Part shown: piece after piece, positions 43,074 to 56,724 of the stretch
Layout of the letters: every line of letters begins with the position of its first letter
Numbering within the stretch: the first letter of the stretch is position 1
Assembly (NCBI RefSeq): GCF_022965805.1
Contig: NC_133109.1
Location: forward strand, 2,557,001 to 2,621,000
DNA: 64,000 nucleotides
Direction: 5' to 3'
From: Primulina eburnea
Lineage: Eukaryota; Streptophyta; Magnoliopsida; Lamiales; Gesneriaceae
Translations under genes and position numbers: made by a program
The notes under the pieces: generated by a model
What the model was told of the DNA's origin: nothing
The model's database searches: none
What the model saw: the letters and a program-made list of their open reading frames with translations, nothing else

Positions 43074-45816
43074 ATGGCTGGAGCATACACTCTTAACGCT
43101 TATCAAGTCAATTTTGCCTCTGTTCTCAACATCAAGGATGATAATCTCGTTAAAATGTTTCAAGACATTGAGAAATCGGGATTAGAAAATTCCTGGAAGC
43201 ACCCGCCGTAATTTACAAAAATGCTCTCCTGGATTTTTACGCTAAAGCGTCAGTACATGAAGGAAAGATTGTTCACTCTCAAGGAGATGCATCTATCTCT
43301 ATTGATGCCGCATTTCTAGGAGCGACCTTCCTTCTTCCACTCTCAGGTATTTCTGAACTATCTGATATTTCCAAAACAGATATGTCTGTTGCGCTTAGCT
43401 CGTTCTCAGCCTCTGGAGAAGAAGTGTCTCCCTCTTGTCACAAGAAATTACACAAAATGAAATATCAAATTCTGGCCGATATTGTGGCCAAAGCTATTTT
43501 GATCAAAGCTGGCACCTTCGACAAGTTGACGAAGGAGAAGGTTCAAGTGATGATTGCCATCACTAAGGGAACCAAAGTGGACTGGAGTCATTTTCTCTTT
43601 AGAATTATGAAGGATATGGTTGTCAGGAAAAGTTCTGGATTCGCTGTTCAAATCAGCGCAATGCTCAAGGATGCTGGTTTCGCCTCAACCAGTGATCAGG
43701 ATGCTGTTTCAGTAACCATGATTGATGCTGCGAACGTACTTGGTTTAAGGCCTAAGCCAACCGTGGCGGAGTTTGTTGCCTTGAAAAAGGAAATTGGAGA
43801 AACTGCTTCTGAGGTCCCAAAACCTCAAAAGACAATTAAGAGGAAAAGAGTGATCATTTCGACTGACTCAGACAAAACAACATCAGAAGAGTCTGCTGCT
43901 GCTGTTCAACCACCAGTGCCAACCCCAGCCAAGAAGAAACCTCGCACCATTCTTAAAATCAAGAAGACAGCAGCACTGTCTGAGATTGAGAAAATACCTA
44001 TCAGACAGGTATTTCCAGAAGTGGTTCCTTCTGTTCGACCCATTACTTCTGCGACTGCACAAGCTACTGCATCTATTCCAGCACCGTCTACTGCTTCTGT
44101 TTTCAAGCCATCATCTGGAATAGTGATTCGAGAATCAACTAGTGGGTCCTCTGCTTTCCGACCTATCGTGCCTATTTCTTCATCTGACAAAGGCAAAGGG
44201 AAATGGTCGAAGAACCACCAATTTTTGGGCACAAAACAACTGTAACCACCGGCATTGATATTCATCTAGCAGAAATTGAAACCTCTGAAAATGATGATAT
44301 GAATTTTTTTGATGAGTGGCACTCAGTTCGTCTTTTTCATTCTTTTGCTTACTTTAAGACGAAAGGGAACTATGCCAAAATGATGATTGCAGAGAAGAAA
44401 ATTTTTCAGCTTGCAAAAACGGAAATTGTTATCGAGGCCTTGCGCAGAAGGAGTTTCATCCTCGAGCAGCTGAAATGTCAGAAGCTAGAATCAGTTCTGA
44501 AAGTTCTTGAATCGAATTTTGATCCTAGTGTTCCTACTGCTGTTCAGGATCAAAATGTTATTGTGATTCTATCTGACAAGTTCAAACAGATACTGTTTAT
44601 CACATTGGCCTTGTTCCAGACTTTCATCAGAATCAGACAGTTGAGGAAAGGACCACAGCCTCCCCAAAGGCTTCTGCTCTCAGTACTCCTGCATCTCCGA
44701 CAAGGCCCATTCAGTCCTCATCGTTACTATCTGTACATGAACTGGCTTCGGTCGTAGAGGTCGTTGAGTCGATTGTTCCTACAATTTCTACTCCTCTGGA
44801 AGTCGCACCGGCTACTTCATTGTCACCATCTGCTTCTCCGACCCCAGTTCAACACATAGCAGAACCAGATGCCTCCTCTTTATTGCCAAATTTAGAGATT
44901 TTTTCTGCTGCTCATCAAGCAGCAATGCACATTCTTCTGGATCAGCCTTCTGCACCTTCTACTGAAGAACCATCAGTCTCACAGGCTGTTATTGAACCAA
45001 CGGAAGATATTTTGGCCTCTGACTTGGCCGTTCCCGCTGAAGAAATTGTTCTTCCACTGGTTGCTGCTGAACCTACTATTTCTACACTTCCAAAAGAACG
45101 CACAGCAGACCCTGGTCCTTCTACTGCCTTGATGGCTGCTATCCTTGTTTCTACTGCGTTGACTATCTCTCATCCTGTTCTGACTGAGACGAACTCTCGT
45201 CTTTCTGAGATTAAGCAACGCATGCTTGCGCGAACTCCCTCTCCGGAATCAGATGCATTTAACCTGGAATTTCAGATTGAGTCTCTACAACGGGAACTCA
45301 ACAACAATATATTATTTAGTGAAACGTATGTCCTGCGAAAACATTTCGGAATTCAGTGGTGCTCAATCTTTCATAGAACGAATGGGCAAACACATCTTTA
45401 ACACGGCGGAAACCATGGACAAGATATATGCTGAAACCGTCGTTTTCAGACAGGCTATATCAAGAACTCACGGTACCATCATGCTCACTCAAACTGATAT
45501 ACTTAACCGAATCACTGAGCATGATGATCTCTTCCGATCACTTTCTACTTCCGTGGAACTTATGGATGCCAAGATTGACTCTCAAAATCAATCTCTCACT
45601 TCATTGGATAATCGCATCTCTTCTCAAACTCCGTACCTGGAGATGCTAACCGATGGCATTCAAAACATATCCGGAAGACTGAATGACCTCTTCGCCCATG
45701 TAGTTGCGGCTGATGCCAAAAAGGGGGAAGATAGAAGAGATCCAGCAGGAGCCAGACAACCTGAAGATGAAGCTGAACCATCAACCAGAAGACTTCAAGA
45801 ACCTCAGAATGAATAA
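43074..45816 (+). pseudogene. Extra ORF block of the copia element, multiply frameshifted
   Basis: The ATG at 43074 starts MAGAYTLNAYQVNFASVL. A frame change near 43185 leads to the long segment through 44245 (GKKEIG, lysine-rich KKKPRTILKIKK near 43930-43968, Ser/Pro/Thr-rich tail), another near 44200 to 44757, then 44820-45330 (Pro/Ala/Ser-rich) and finally to 45816, where a coiled-coil-like stretch (MDAKIDSQNQSLTSLDNRIS) and an acidic tail end the block. Together it looks like one protein of roughly 900 residues: a globular N part, a basic low-complexity middle and a coiled-coil end. There is no RT, integrase or clear transmembrane segment. I remember similar sequences being common in Gesneriaceae predicted proteins. 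It occupies the position of the extra ORF in Sirevirus-type elements. Function unknown. Confidence 0.6.
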
Positions 45817-45943
45817 GTCATCTTCAGGGATATTGAAACTGATTAATCATTTTCTTTGATACTTTATTGACATTACTCTTTTTGTTTAAATGATTATCTG
45901 CTTTATGTATCAACTTTCTACTGTTTAGGTTTTGGCATCACCA

Positions 45944-45956
45944 CAAAGGGGGAAAT
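45944..45956 (+). other. Polypurine tract of the copia element
   Basis: AAAGGGGGAAAT directly precedes the 3' LTR start TGTTAGACATG. Confidence 0.88.
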
Positions 45957-46982
45957 TGTTAGACATGAATTTTATTGTGGCGATGATTAACTAAAACCAG
46001 CAGACCAGAACAGTAGACTAACTTATCAGAAGCTACTGGTCTCATAAAACTAAACCAGTAGAAAGAATAGTAATACAAAATCAGTAGAGGATACAAAACC
46101 AGTAGAGGACGTTTCCTAACGTTGCTACCTTTATTGTTACCGTTAAAGGGTTCCTAGTACTAGTATTAATTTCAGCATTAAATACTATACGGAGTCATTT
46201 AATGCATTTTACCCAATTAAGTATGAAACAAGACTGATTGTTTTATAGCTTTTCTGCAGGAACTCTTTCGGTAATAAAGCTGATTGTATCAGTTATCTGG
46301 AGACATCATCTGATTGTGAACGTTGAACTCAGTCGATTATATATACATGGATCAAAGCCTTATACGACACGACACTTCGCATAATATCATCTTTCAAGGA
46401 ACAAAAAGCTATTATCTCCCATCAGACAAATCTCGAAATTCCTTGAGTACAAAAAGTTCAACACAAAGAAAAGTAGCACACGCTTCATAGCTAATATCTG
46501 ATCTTTTGAAGATCATCTTGTGCTACTGATTCTTACACTCTTCACAATCTTTACATCACTTACACTTTATCTAGAAGAGTTTGTAATCAGAAAAGAGTCT
46601 TTTCAGAACTTTGTGTTTAGCATTTCTGTGAGTTGAGAAACTAAGAGTTTCAGTAGGCCGAGGTATAAGTCCTTCTGAAGTGGGTGTGTACAAGAGTTGT
46701 ACTGTAATATCCAAAGTCTTTTAGTTATACCTTCTGGAAACAGGAGAAGGGGAGACGTAGAAGAGTTTATCTTCGAACTTCCATAAACAACTGATGCCTA
46801 ATGTTTTATTGTCTTTCAACTACTTCATCAGATTGTTTCCGCACGTTTTATTGTAATCAGGTGAAAGTATTCGCACAAGATAAACTATTATCCCTAACGG
46901 GATTTTAGTACCTCATCAGAAAAGAAAGAAAAACGAGTAGAGTTTATTCACCCCCCTCTAAACTCAACTTCGATCCTCAACA
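45957..46982 (+). repeat. 3' LTR of the copia element
   Basis: 1026 bp matching the 5' LTR with about twenty scattered differences, including small indels near 46250-46410. Confidence 0.92.
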
Positions 46983-46987
46983 GAGCT

Positions 46988-47458
46988 GAAAGTACATACA
47001 AAAGGAAATATTGAAAAAGAAAGATGAGATTGCAATGGTCAATGGTTGAGATTTAACTTAATTCTTTACATCACCCTTAGATTAGACTTTATATGTTTTT
47101 TTTAAGAAATATATTTTAACCTCAAAAAAAAAATCTTTTAACCGCAATGTCTATTTTTTCCATAAAAAATACTGATGAGATCGTCTCACAAGTCGTTTTT
47201 TTTTAGACATATCTATGACCCGATCCAGTTCATAAAAAATATTATGTCCAAAGTATTATATTTCATAATAATCATGAACCACTTCATAGAAAAAAAAATA
47301 TGTGAGACCATATCTTAAAAGACCTACTGTTTTTTACTTAATCTTAATGTGTTTGGTTGATAAATACTATCTGGGATAAACTAACCCATGTTTGGAATAA
47401 TTATTAATATACGTAAAATAATTAAGTTAACTGGTAGATAGTTAATATACGTATTAAT

Positions 47459-47510
<52 letters not shown>

Positions 47511-48819
47511 TTTGGATATATTAATAAATTTATATATTATTGATTAAATTTTAAAATAATAATAGTAGTAGTAGCAGCAGTAGTAATAATAATAATAATT
47601 TTTCTTTCAATTTTCATAGGCTTGATTGCTAAGAAACATTTTACAAATTAAGCATTAACAATTTTAAATTATAATTTTGACGCTGCCCATATATAGTTTT
47701 AGATAATTTATCTAGAAACCATTATTTTTTTGGTTGTACTAAATTAAGATAATTGTTTTTAATTATAATAATCTTCTTGCTAAAGTTATATTCAAATATA
47801 ATAATAATTACCATTTTATGCATCCATATCAATTACTAATTTATATTTATATTTTTTTTTAACTAAAAGATTTCATTTTCGTTTCTTTTAAATTGAGTTT
47901 CTGGCTCCATCCCCAATTTTAATAAAATTAGTATATATCATCCACAATTTTTTTAAAAAAATAATAAAATAATAAGAATTTAATTACGACCCTAAAAACA
48001 TTCCTACCCCAATTAAATTGTAACCTAGGCTCGCATAATCCACCCCCAATTTAAGGAAATAATGTCCATACGGACTAAGGATTGGTTTCTTTTGGCCTGA
48101 AAACGTTACTCATCAGCTTTTTTGTCCCACTTTTGTAATAAAGTTTAAAGCATTATATTACCTATTATGTACTAAATATTAAATGATCGATACTGACTTA
48201 TGGAAATAATTACTTATGATCATTTGGTATTGCATTATGTACCAATTAATACACAAACTAATTTATAAGATATCGTATACATCAATGTCAGATTAGCGTC
48301 ATGTCAGAAAATACACTAAAAATCAAAAGATATAAGACTAAGACTGAAACTCGACGATATATATAGATGATAGGAAAATTACAAAAGACCGAAAATACAA
48401 ATTTTCTTTATTATTATTTATTTTATTTATCTGGATATGAACTAGTTAATTAAAAAGAAAAAGGAAAGATGGAGGAGGTAGGGAAACAAACCAAAGGCTA
48501 ATTACTCAGCCCCACAAGTATAAAATACTCTTACTTGACAAAGACAGGAGGGGGTTTCTTTAGCCTCTTCCTGGAAAGCAAACAAAGTTCTGAAAGCTTC
48601 AAGAAAGGCTCGTTTAATTTAGGTTCACAAACAAAAGAATGTTCTGAAAAAACCAAGAAATGAATTTGGGAGAAAACCTTGCCACAAAAGAGAGAGATCC
48701 ATTGGAAAAAAGCTTTGTTTTCTTGTTATATTAAGTGAAGGGTTGAGAGTGGTTTTTGTTGCAGAACTCATCTCCATTTAAATTTTATTAATTTTTTTTT
48801 TGGGGTTTTAGTGTGACAA
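46988..48819. other. Upstream region of the bHLH gene
   Basis: Holds a decayed MITE-like stretch (47165-47330, with GAGATCGTCTCAC), AT repeats (47461-47506) and an AAT/AGT trinucleotide run (47563-47600). A TATAAAA at 48519-48525, about 300 bp before the ATG at 48820, could be the core promoter. The interval 48560-48819 is purine/pyrimidine-rich, as a leader would be. Confidence 0.5.
47461..47506. repeat. (AT)n microsatellite
   Basis: Uninterrupted AT repeats of about 46 bp. Confidence 0.95.
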
Positions 48820-51800
48820 ATGATGGCTGGAAACCCTAATTGGTGGAGCATGAATAGCATGCATCCACAATTTTCTTCTCAATTTGTATTTGGTTCGAAT
48901 CCTTCACTTTCTCCAAACCCTTCTGAATCTGATACTCAACATCACCAAGATTTCCCTGCTCGCGGTTCGTCATGGAGCCAACTTCTTCTGTAAATTTCTT
49001 CTTCTTTGTTCTTTGTCTTTTCACACACACACACAGATAATGATTCTGTCACAAACCCTTTATTCCAATTTGTAAGATTGTTTTAATATAAAATATATTT
49101 ATGAAATTGGTATTCTGTTGTTTAATAATCACACCTATCTATATCTTCAATTCTTAGCTTCTGTGGACACTTTTTTCATTTATATATTCAACTGCTTGTT
49201 CTGCTTCATTAATTTATCTCTTCAATCATAGCCTTTTATGTGAATCTTAGCAGCCTTCTTAATTTTCCTTCCATGTATCTTATGTATCCAGACAAATACA
49301 TACAATATACATACATGCTGACAGTACATATATAATTAACTCAGACCATTTACGCCATTCTTTTCGCTAAAATCTTCGATTTTACACGTAAATATATATT
49401 ATCAGAGGCGGGTTGGCTGTTAATGAAGAAGAGAACAAGTTTGGTGGCGGTCTTGTTCAGCAACAGAGGAAGCTGCAAGAGAATTCGTATCAAGACCTGC
49501 AAGTTTTGAATCTGAACCCAAGTTTCACTAGGGATTCTGAGGTCGATATCAAGCAAGATTACGACTTAGATTATGATCATCACCATCAATTTCAAGCCAA
49601 CAGATCATCTCAGCCCTCCAATAATATTAATTCTAGTTGGCCGCATCAACTCATGCCAGTCTCTTCTCCCACTTGTTGTACCACAAATTTGAGCCACAGC
49701 TTGCTGAATTTCTCGGTCGAAAAGGCCACGGTGACTGGCGTCGTCGAACAGAAGAACCATCTGCATAATCAGGAGCATTCGTCTGAGGTAAGTGATGCTT
49801 TTCGAGATATCATAATGGAATGGAATGGATTTCAAATTCATGAATTTTTTTTAAAATAAAATAAAATAAAGGAGAATGAGGAATTAATCATTTTCTATGA
49901 TGAGATCACTTTAATTATTGATGTTCAAAGATTCATTATTGTTACTTTATTGGTTTTCTTGGCATGCAATCATATCATAACCTGAATTCTTTGTTAAAAT
50001 TGCGCTCCAAAACATTAAAAAAATATGATTAGAAAATTTATTTATCAAATTCTAAAATTTGGGATCAGATTTATTTTCTTGATTAATAATTGTTTCCTTG
50101 GATTAAAAGTGCAACAGCATTGGGAATGGTGGGGTACCAAAGAAGGCTAGGGTTCAGCACTACTCTTCACCTCAACCAGCTTTGAAGGTCAGGAATCTCA
50201 CTTTAACAAATTAAATCAAATAACTATAAAATATAGTTTCATTTCATAATATTTCTAGTGATAATATAATAAACATATATGCAATGTATTAATTACTAAT
50301 TTAGAAAATAAAAGAATATATAACCCTAGCTTGTGATCACAAATTAAGAATATTCAATCATCACCAAAATTCCCAGAAATATTTTATACCAATTTTGTCA
50401 CAAATATTTTTTTCCCACTGAAATATTCACATTTAATAATCGTCGAAAAAATATATTACATTTCAAATAATTTTGTCTTATGATTTTTTCATGATGTTTT
50501 TTTTAATATATTGTGCAGGTGAGAAAAGAGAAGTTAAGTGATAGAATCACAGCTCTTCACCAGATTGTTTCCCCCTTCGGAAAGGTATTTGAACCTATGA
50601 ACTCTAACTATTGGTCTACTTATGAACATCAAAATTTTTGATAGGATATGATTTATTATAATTTGTAAGAATGAAAAAATTTAAGAAAAACTATCCCTTT
50701 TTCAATTCGAAATTTCATTACAATGCATGAAAAAAATGCTCGATCGTTCCATATGTTTGTTTCTTACAAATAGTCCAAATTTAGTTTTTAGTATTGTAAT
50801 TTTCAATTTTTTGACAGTTTCAGTCATTTTCCTCGATAGTTATATTGTGACTTGGAATACGTTATATTTAATAACATGGTCAATTAAAATTACAAAATTA
50901 AAAGATAAACATATTTAATTTTTCCAGAAGTGAATTGGCATCCACATGTATGTCAATTAAAATTACAAAATTAAAAGATAAACATATTTAATTTTTCCAG
51001 AAGTGAATTGGCATCCACATGTATGTCAATTAAAATTACAAAATTAAAAGATAAACATATTTAATTTTTCCAGAAGTGAATTGGCATCCACATGTATATA
51101 ATAGCACCCGAGTTTGATAAATTATAGCTTTGAAGGTGCAATGGGATGTTTCTCTTTTGCAGACTGATACTGCTTCTGTCTTGACAGAAGCCATTCGCCA
51201 TATTAGATTCCTTCAAGCTCAAATTCAGGTCATTTTCTTTATTCCTTATTTATTCTTCTAAACATGATTAAATACCACCTTCATGTTATTAATTAACTCG
51301 AAATATAAATATTTAAAACTAATTTTATTTCCTTTTTTTTCGCTCTCTCATTTCAAAATACATTGCTATAAAACTTGTCTTCATAACATCGTTGAAGTTC
51401 ATGATATATAATATAATTTATTTCATATTATAAAACATATTTTTTTCCTTTGAACTTGATTTTCCTTTCCCATTTTATTTTACGAAAATTCAAATTAGTA
51501 GGTATACATGATAGGATAAAGATGTGATATCTAATATAAGGATAAGTTAATGATAAATAAGATGTAGGATATTATATTTAATGTTTGGTATGCTTTTAAT
51601 AAGAGTGATTAAATTTATATATTAGATTATAATGACAAAATTAACCTTATCATAATAAATTTTATAATTTCAAAGTTGTTGCTTGAGTTCATATTTTTTA
51701 TCTGTTCATGCGCCGATAACGCTTGCATGATTTATTTATTTTTACCTAATTTTATATATTATATAATATGATAATCGAACCCTTGATTTTGTGAGTCGAG

Positions 51801-53243
51801 TCAAATATCAATTTTTAATGTTAATCGGGTGATACTAATAATTTTATTGATATTTATAAAAAAATATTTATATAATTATCTCGAATTCATTTATATAATT
51901 ATCATATTATATAATATATAAAAATAAATAAATATATTTATTTGATTTTAATTTCTACCTACTAGCATAGATTTATAAAAATCATTTATAAATTGAGGGT
52001 AATTAAGTCATTTGTAGTGTTTTTATCCTTAAATTAAAATTATCACACCTAATAGAAGGGATATTTTATCCTTCTAAAAAATTATTTATCAAGAGCCCAT
52101 GATATTATCATGAGCTTTTTAAAAATGTACCAAACATGAGATAAGGATGATTATTTATTAATCCCTCTCTTATCCCATGTACCAAACTATGCCTAAAGAG
52201 TGGAAGGAAAGTAGATACTCCGTCTGAAATGAATAGAGATAATTATTTTTCTTAAATAAAAAGTAGTTGAATTTTATTCCTAAATGTTCAATTATAACTA
52301 ATTATATGCTCCATAATATGTAGTAAAATACGCACTAATTGTATTTATTTTATTTTATTTTTAAAAAAACCCTTTTGTTCTAATTTTTTTTTATTAAAAC
52401 AATTAAATGAAGGCACTGAGCGGCCCATACATGCGCTATTCCTCTGCAGATACTGCGCAACATTCTGTAAGTAGTAGCCACGCGCAATTTTAGCTTCGCA
52501 TTTTCCAATGTGAGACCAAAATTTTAACATACATTAATGAATATATTATATATTGGGAAATGTGAATGTCTTCGAATTATCTATTTTTATAGCCAAAAAA
52601 TTAAATATATTGCCAGGTTCAAGAAAGGAATATTTTTTCCCACGAAGAACATGGCAAGGTATGCTTCTATATATTGTTTTCCTTTAATTAATTTATGGAA
52701 TCATAATTATTGTTATTTGTTTTTTAAATAGCAAAATAGTATAAGAAAAATATAATATCAAAACATTTTCATACAACCCATTATCTACAAATTAGCCATA
52801 TCTCATAAGCAATATATAGTAGTTACAACTAAACAATATTTTTAGTGGAATTAATTAGCCATATCTCATAAACAATATTTTTTAATATTAATACTATATC
52901 GTACTTTACTTCTTCGGGGAATATAATATAAAACAATATAATAATTAATTAATTAATTAAACTTTGTTTTGGGGTTTGGTGTAATTATTATTCAGTATGA
53001 AAATATTCAAAAATTAAATAAATTTCCGTCCCTGTATGAATTAATGCTTCCATTTAAACTAATCTTATTCTTTTAAATCATTAATGAAAAAAGCAGGACT
53101 CCAATGGTGTCCGGAGAGTAGTCAAGGACTTGAGAAGTAGAGGGCTTTGTTTGGTTCCAATATCTTACACTCAACATGTGGGTAACGACATTAACAGAGT
53201 CGATTACTGGGCTCCTCCGCCGGATCTTGGCGGAGGCTTTTGA
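48820..53243 (+). CDS. bHLH transcription factor, bHLH68/133/123-like, 334 aa, eight exons
   Basis: Exons 48820-48989, 49406-49787, 50110-50187, 50519-50584, 51163-51228, 52413-52466, 52617-52658 and 53097-53243 have GT-AG borders and preserve the frame for 334 codons. The N terminus has the [12 protein letters not shown] motif typical of the bHLH68/133 group. Residues 211-254 form the helix-loop-helix ([10 protein letters not shown], then [16 protein letters not shown]). The basic region lacks the His-Glu-Arg residues of E-box binders, usual for this non-canonical group. The end has [14 protein letters not shown] and DYWAPPPD, characteristic of bHLH112/123-type proteins. It would act in the nucleus as a dimer regulating transcription. 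A second in-frame ATG follows at 48823; the first is used here. Intron 4 carries a 3 x 73 bp tandem repeat and intron 5 is 1.2 kb. Confidence 0.88.
50879..51097. repeat. Perfect three-copy 73-bp tandem repeat in bHLH intron 4
   Basis: Copies start at 50879, 50952 and 51025 with GTCAATTAAAATTACAAAAT and appear identical. Each unit contains TTTTTCCAG followed by AAGTGAATTGG, a 3' splice-like motif, upstream of the true acceptor at 51162. Confidence 0.95.
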
Positions 53244-54714
53244 GTTCGAGTCCGACCAATCTGTCACCAATATTAAATTTTATAAATATCGTTGTAACAT
53301 CGTAAATAGTCATTCTCTAAAATTCACAAAAAGACTGACTGTCATTGATGTAACTTGCTCATGTTATGTTGTATTTTGTTCTTTAATTAACTGGGAAGAA
53401 GGAATGAATTTAAATCAAGATATTATGACTAGTTTAATTTATTATTAATTAATATTACAATGGTTTTAATTTCATGTGATTGAATGGAATTATCATTTTG
53501 TCATGCATCCTAAAATTTCGACAATGTTGGATGATGGTCATGTACAATGTATGCGATATTCTGCAAATTAATTTTGTGACAGCAGCATCTCACATTTTAA
53601 AATTATAATTCAAAATATTTCTTGTTATGTTAAATATTGAGAAAATATGATATCTCATTATTTTTCAAATATAATTTAAAATATTTCTTGTTACAATAAA
53701 TATTAAGGAAATATGAATTTTAGTCGCGTATATTCGGGTTTTGATAATTTGGTTTTTTATGTTAATATATTTTAGTTTTAGTCTACTATATTTGTTTTTA
53801 AAACAAAAATTAGTTTTTTTCTTGACGTCGCTAATGTGACGTCAACACGGCGTTGAAAAACTTCTCTATAAAAGTGACTAAATTTCAAATATTAAAATAT
53901 GTAATACTAAAAGAGAAATTTAATAACAAAAGATCAAAATCGCTAAAAAAAATAATAAACTACCAAATTATTTTGATTATAATACAATAATAGAATACTT
54001 TTTAGAATGAGTACAAAATCAACTTGAAAATAATGATTTTTTTAGTATATGTAAAATAAATTTATTAATAAGAAATTAAAATACCATAAAATAACAATAT
54101 TTTCAAATTTTAACATTTTTATAAAAATTTCAAAAGATAGAAACAAGCATAGCCTAAATTTTTCGGTAAAACCTCCCTCATGAATATACTCTAGATACGT
54201 CACTTCCACGAAAGATGACGTCATCGTCAACTCGTCAATATCAATGGGTACTTAGAAAAGATTAATATTCACCGACGGCTTAAAAAGATTTTATTATCAA
54301 AGCTTTTTATCTTCTTTTTTCGCTCAATTTTTTACTAGTAAATATTACATTAATAAACACATTTAATATTTAATGCATGCAAAGATTCATATGAATTATT
54401 TTATTAGAATATGGACTATTATGGAAAACAAAACAGAACATATATGATTACAAAAAAAAAATATTTAATGATGTTTGATGTCACGTTCAAGACCGAGGTC
54501 AGAGGTCGGGAGATATCCGGTGTTGTTTTAAAATCATATAATCTTAAAACAATAAACCTCATAGAAGTCAAATATCCAGTGTATTTCACAAAATAAATAC
54601 TAACATTTACAAAGTAATTAAAAACAAAATGCGGAAGTGTAGAACAATAAACAAAATAAAATTTCTTTTTATTTTTCTTCACAAAATGGAGCTCGATCAT
54701 CAAGTCAAAACTAA
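53244..54714. other. Downstream of the bHLH gene; dispersed repeat sequence
   Basis: No second gene recognised. The region 53740-53960 carries TTGACGTCGCTAATGTGACG, a phrase typical of a dispersed plant repeat. The rest is AT-rich. Confidence 0.4.
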
Positions 54715-54734
54715 CACTATAACAAAAACGCCAA

Positions 54735-55035
54735 AAGACAACAGATTTTATCCGTTGTCTATGTGTTGAAAAAAGTGTTGTCATAAGCACTGTTGTTAAA
54801 AGTCCGCTCAAAGACAACGGATAAAAACCGTTGTCTTTTCTATCAAAGACAACGGTTTTTATTTGTTGCAAAACCGTTGTCTTTGACAGAAAAGACAACA
54901 GTTTTTATCTGTTGTCTTTGAACGAACTTTTAACAACACTGCTAACGACAACGCTTTTTTTACATTTAGGCAACGGATAAAATCCGTTGTCTTTTTAATC
55001 TAAGACAACACTTTTGCAACATATTAAAAACGATG
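54735..55035. repeat. Left subterminal repeat array of the CACTA element
   Basis: Repeated AAGACAACGGATAAAA and inverted copies such as TTTATCCGTTGTCTT. In CACTA elements such arrays bind the TnpA-type protein. Confidence 0.8.
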
Positions 55036-55644
55036 TCTTTTTTAAATTTTAGAATTTTTTTTTTTGTTTTTTACCTATTAATATTTAAAAATATATTTTG
55101 AATATAAAATATATAAACATATAAAAAATAATCTAAAAAAACAATTATTATTATAACCAACAAATATAAACAACAACTATTTTAAATATCAATCAACATT
55201 TAAACATCTTACAACTGGTAAGTATGCTTGATTAACAAAATACAATAAAAATCATAACAGAAATTCCAACACATTGTATAGAGATGTAAAATCCGAATAT
55301 TGCTGATTCGCCATTTCCTAAAGCTTGTCTCGACTGATATATATGGGTTCTGAGGCTGTATTCTAGCACCTGCTCATGTACATTCAAGCTAATCTTCAGC
55401 AATTTCATACACCAAATATGTGCTAGTCATTGCACAAGAAATGTAATGCGAAACAACAAATAGAACAGTAGAAATACGTGATAATGATGTCTCTTTAGCA
55501 AAACTTGAGTATCTATTTATGAATGATTGAATTCTAAAAATATACATTATAGTTCTGTGGTAAAGTAGATAAATATTATTTGAGAAGAAAAGTTCTATAA
55601 TCTCATCTGAAATGCAGCTGTAATGCTCATTAGTGATTCAAATT

Positions 55645-56240
55645 CATCAAGCTTGCTCTTTCTTGTGCTGCCATATCAGCAACTTGGGAAACCAAAGAAT
55701 TCATCCCCTCCATCTGTATGGTACAATTGAAATCTCAACGGTAGTTCGTTTGAATAATGTTATCCACAAACATCAATGAAAAAATAGACTACTCAAGATC
55801 GGTCGCTCATGAGGATCAATAAGACACCAATCTCATTAACTCTTGAAGCTGCAACAGCTTTTCCATTTCAGATGAAGTCTTTTGTATACTTAAGTGGCGT
55901 GACAAAATATTGGATCTATTCTCAAGCTCCCCGTTCTGTTCCAAACATAAACATAAACATAAACATAAAGCACATGTTGGATTTGAAACATACCAGCAAG
56001 TTTATGAAGTATATATGTTAGCAATTAAAACACATTCAATATATATTTATTACCAGATTGTTACCAAATAACTTGTGAGTATCATTTTCTGCGAAATTCA
56101 AAGAATCGCTCCAAGAACCAAATGGGAATCCAAATAGACTGTCATGGTCATTGCCATTCCCGTTTGCATCATCCGGTCCATTTTCGACCTCCGAGATCCA
56201 AGGCACGGTTACAGAAAAGAAAATGTTGCGATTTTGTAAC
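55645..56240 (-). pseudogene. Captured gene pieces, identity unknown
   Basis: On the minus strand, about 56062-56215 reads VPWISEVENGPDDANG and continues NDHDSLFGFPFG and similar without stops. About 55815-55940 reads EQNGELENRSNILSRHLS then a coiled-coil-like KLLQLQELM, and 55645-55715 reads MEGMNSLVSQVADMAAQ. The pieces are separated by AT-rich, intron-like sequence and look like consecutive exons of one host gene. I cannot name the gene. Low complexity could mimic this, but the compositional contrast is clear. Confidence 0.4.
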
Positions 56241-56724
56241 CTGCTTGAACATGGACTTAAGTCTCCGTTGTTATCACCACAATCAGATATCTTATAGCTT
56301 CCGGTCCTTGATCTTATACTTCCATGCCCTGAAAATTACACTCTGATAATTTGTGAGCAATAGATGCACTTTACCCATTCAAACATAATCACGAATAAAA
56401 ATAGTAACTAAAACAACTCTCCGAGTATTCTTGATTAGTTCAAAAGCACCAAATAAATAACATAGAGGAAAATCTATCAACGAGTCTCAGACAACAGACA
56501 ATAAATTAGCATGTAATCAACGCAATAATAGCTGTAGAAAATAAAAAAATTCAACCACACAGCTATTCATATGAAACTCGGTACTATTATGAGCAGGAAT
56601 TGAACATCAAGAGACTGGCACAAAAATATAGATATAAAAAATGTCGTGAAATCGTGTATAAACTCCAGCAAAAGTGACACAATAAACACCATAATGTAGA
56701 TAAAGATGTAGAAATATTGCTTAC

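Larger units (their letters stand above)
39126..46982 (+). mobile_element. Ty1-copia retrotransposon lacking integrase and RT, with an extra ORF block
   Basis: 7857 bp with LTRs 39126-40152 and 45957-46982, flanked by GAGCT on both sides (39121-39125 and 46983-46987). The primer site TTGGTATCAGAGCAGG starts at 40154. A polypurine tract AAAGGGGGAAAT ends at the 3' LTR. Gag and protease-like sequence (40199-42768) is copia type, but the integrase, RT and RNase H are missing. The space 42770-45950 holds a different, multiply frameshifted coding block. The LTRs differ at about twenty places by eye, so it is older than the gypsy element. Movement would need enzymes from another copy. Confidence 0.88.
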
